A stretch of 14,172 bases of DNA, taken from Nitrospinota bacterium (lineage in GTDB: Bacteria; Tectomicrobia; Entotheonellia; J063). Positions 13,191 to 14,172 of this stretch are shown one piece after another. Both the position numbers and the translations under genes were made by a program. Where the stretch lies: positions 1 through 14,172 of the forward strand of contig RFHZ01000315.1 of assembly GCA_003696125.1 (NCBI GenBank), in the 5' to 3' direction. Position 1 is the first letter of the stretch; the number at the start of each line of letters is the position of its first letter. The notes under the pieces were generated by a model that worked only from the letters and a program-made list of their open reading frames with translations, searched no databases and was not told where the DNA came from.

Positions 13191-14172
13191 ATGAAACGAG
13201 CGTTGATTACCGGTATCACCGGACAGGATGGTTCCTATCTTGCCGAATTATTGCTCTCCCAGGGGTACGAGGTCCATGGCCTGATCCGCCGGGCCAGCAC
13301 CTTTAATACCAGCCGGGTGGATCATCTCTATGTGGACCCCCACGACCCTGAGGCCCGGCTCTTTTTGCACTATGGAGACCTGGCCAACGCGGAGCAGTTG
13401 ACCAACCTGATCTATAACATGCAGCCGGAGGAGATCTATCACCTGGGAGCCCAGAGCCATGTCAAGGTCAGCTTCGAGATGCCGGAGTACACCGGTGATG
13501 TGACCGGATTAGGGACAACCCGGATCTTGCAGGCGATCCGGCGCAGCGGCATCTCCACCAGGGTGTACCACGCCTCCAGCAGCGAGATGTTTGGCAACGC
13601 TCCGGCACCGCAAAACGAGAAGACACCTTTCCAGCCACGGAGTCCTTATGCGGCCGCCAAGGTCTATGCGCACTGGATGGTGGTCAATTACCGGGAGGGA
13701 TACGATCTCTTTGCCTGTAACGGTGTGCTCTTTAATCATGAGAGCCCGCGCCGGGGAGAGACGTTTGTTACCCGCAAGATCACGCGGGCCGTTGCCAGAA
13801 TCCTGGCCGGACAGCAGCAACGGTTATACCTGGGAAACCTGGAGGCCAGACGGGACTGGGGATACGCACCGGAGTATGTCGAGGCGATCTGGGCCATGCT
13901 CCAGCAGGACACCCCGGAAGACTACGTTATCGGTACAGGAGAAGCGCATTCGGTGCGAGAGTTCGTGGAAGCGGCGTTTGCTTACGTCGGACTCGACTGG
14001 CAGGAGTACGTGGAGATCGATCCACGCTATCTCCGTCCCACCGAAGTAGACAGCCTGCGTGCCGATGCCTCCAAAGCCAGGGCCGGGCTGGGCTGGGAGC
14101 CGAAGATCAGTTTCCAGGAACTGGTCGCCATCATGGTGGATGCGGATATGGAAGCACTCGGCCTGGTACCGC
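13191..14172 (+). CDS. gmd: GDP-mannose 4,6-dehydratase (3' end cut by window)
   Basis: Converts GDP-mannose to GDP-4-keto-6-deoxymannose, precursor of fucose, rhamnose, perosamine or colitose. The 327 visible residues begin [20 protein letters not shown] with the nucleotide-binding GITGQDG (8-14), and include [15 protein letters not shown] (33-47), a catalytic region ASSSEMFG (128-135, Ser130/Glu132), YxxxK (Tyr153, Lys157), [17 protein letters not shown] (171-187) and [13 protein letters not shown] (210-222). The usual Thr of the triad is Ser here, a mild change. The reading frame is open to the window end and, by family length, lacks only about the last ten or so residues. The ATG at 13191 has AAAGGG 10 nt upstream and lies 39 bp after the aminotransferase, so it should belong to the same operon. 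Confidence 0.95.
   Translation, partial: MKRALITGITGQDGSYLAELLLSQGYEVHGLIRRASTFNTSRVDHLYVDPHDPEARLFLHYGDLANAEQLTNLIYNMQPEEIYHLGAQSHVKVSFEMPEYTGDVTGLGTTRILQAIRRSGISTRVYHASSSEMFGNAPAPQNEKTPFQPRSPYAAAKVYAHWMVVNYREGYDLFACNGVLFNHESPRRGETFVTRKITRAVARILAGQQQRLYLGNLEARRDWGYAPEYVEAIWAMLQQDTPEDYVIGTGEAHSVREFVEAAFAYVGLDWQEYVEIDPRYLRPTEVDSLRADASKARAGLGWEPKISFQELVAIMVDADMEALGLVP

Overview
The window looks like part of a Gram-negative chromosome: the cassette uses an outer-membrane Wza-type exporter and a proteobacterial-style Wzz/tyrosine-kinase fusion, and its regulation is of the sigma-54 (RpoN) type. It is G+C-rich by eye. The mix of ThyX, an NtrC-family activator and an ExeA-like ATPase would suit a deltaproteobacterium (Desulfobacterota) or a nearby phylum, but nothing here fixes the species. 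I see no tRNA, rRNA, CRISPR array or insertion sequence.

Left edge: the 5' end of thyX on the minus strand, a divergent intergenic region with two back-to-back sigma-70-like promoters, then an NtrC-type response regulator (419-1789). A 543-bp non-coding region follows (1790-2332). It carries a near-perfect sigma-54 promoter (2117-2133), a possible enhancer palindrome and IHF-like site upstream, a small leader ORF (2150-2215) and an exact match to the core of the RfaH-recruiting ops element (2260-2268). The simplest reading is an exopolysaccharide/capsule operon switched on by the upstream regulator with RpoN and kept transcribing by a specialised NusG paralogue.

Operon: eight closely spaced plus-strand genes run from 2333 past the window end. 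They are a Wza-like export lipoprotein; an ExeA-like ATPase with a membrane anchor and LysM domain; a Wzz/BY-kinase co-polymerase with an added C-terminal DUF4352-like domain; a fusion of an initiating phosphoglycosyltransferase (PGT) with a CapD/PglF-type dehydratase; a LegB-like 4,6-dehydratase; a sugar-1-phosphate nucleotidyltransferase; a DegT/DnrJ/EryC1/StrS aminotransferase; and GDP-mannose 4,6-dehydratase (gmd), cut by the window end. Together they would make activated amino/deoxy sugars, start a lipid-linked glycan, control chain length and export the polymer. Flippase, polymerase and most glycosyltransferases are not in the window and probably lie downstream.

The most unusual points are the PGT-dehydratase fusion, in which the PGT nucleophile position reads Asn and the dehydratase catalytic residues are gone; the DUF4352-like domain after the tyrosine cluster of the kinase; and the stacked control elements of the leader.
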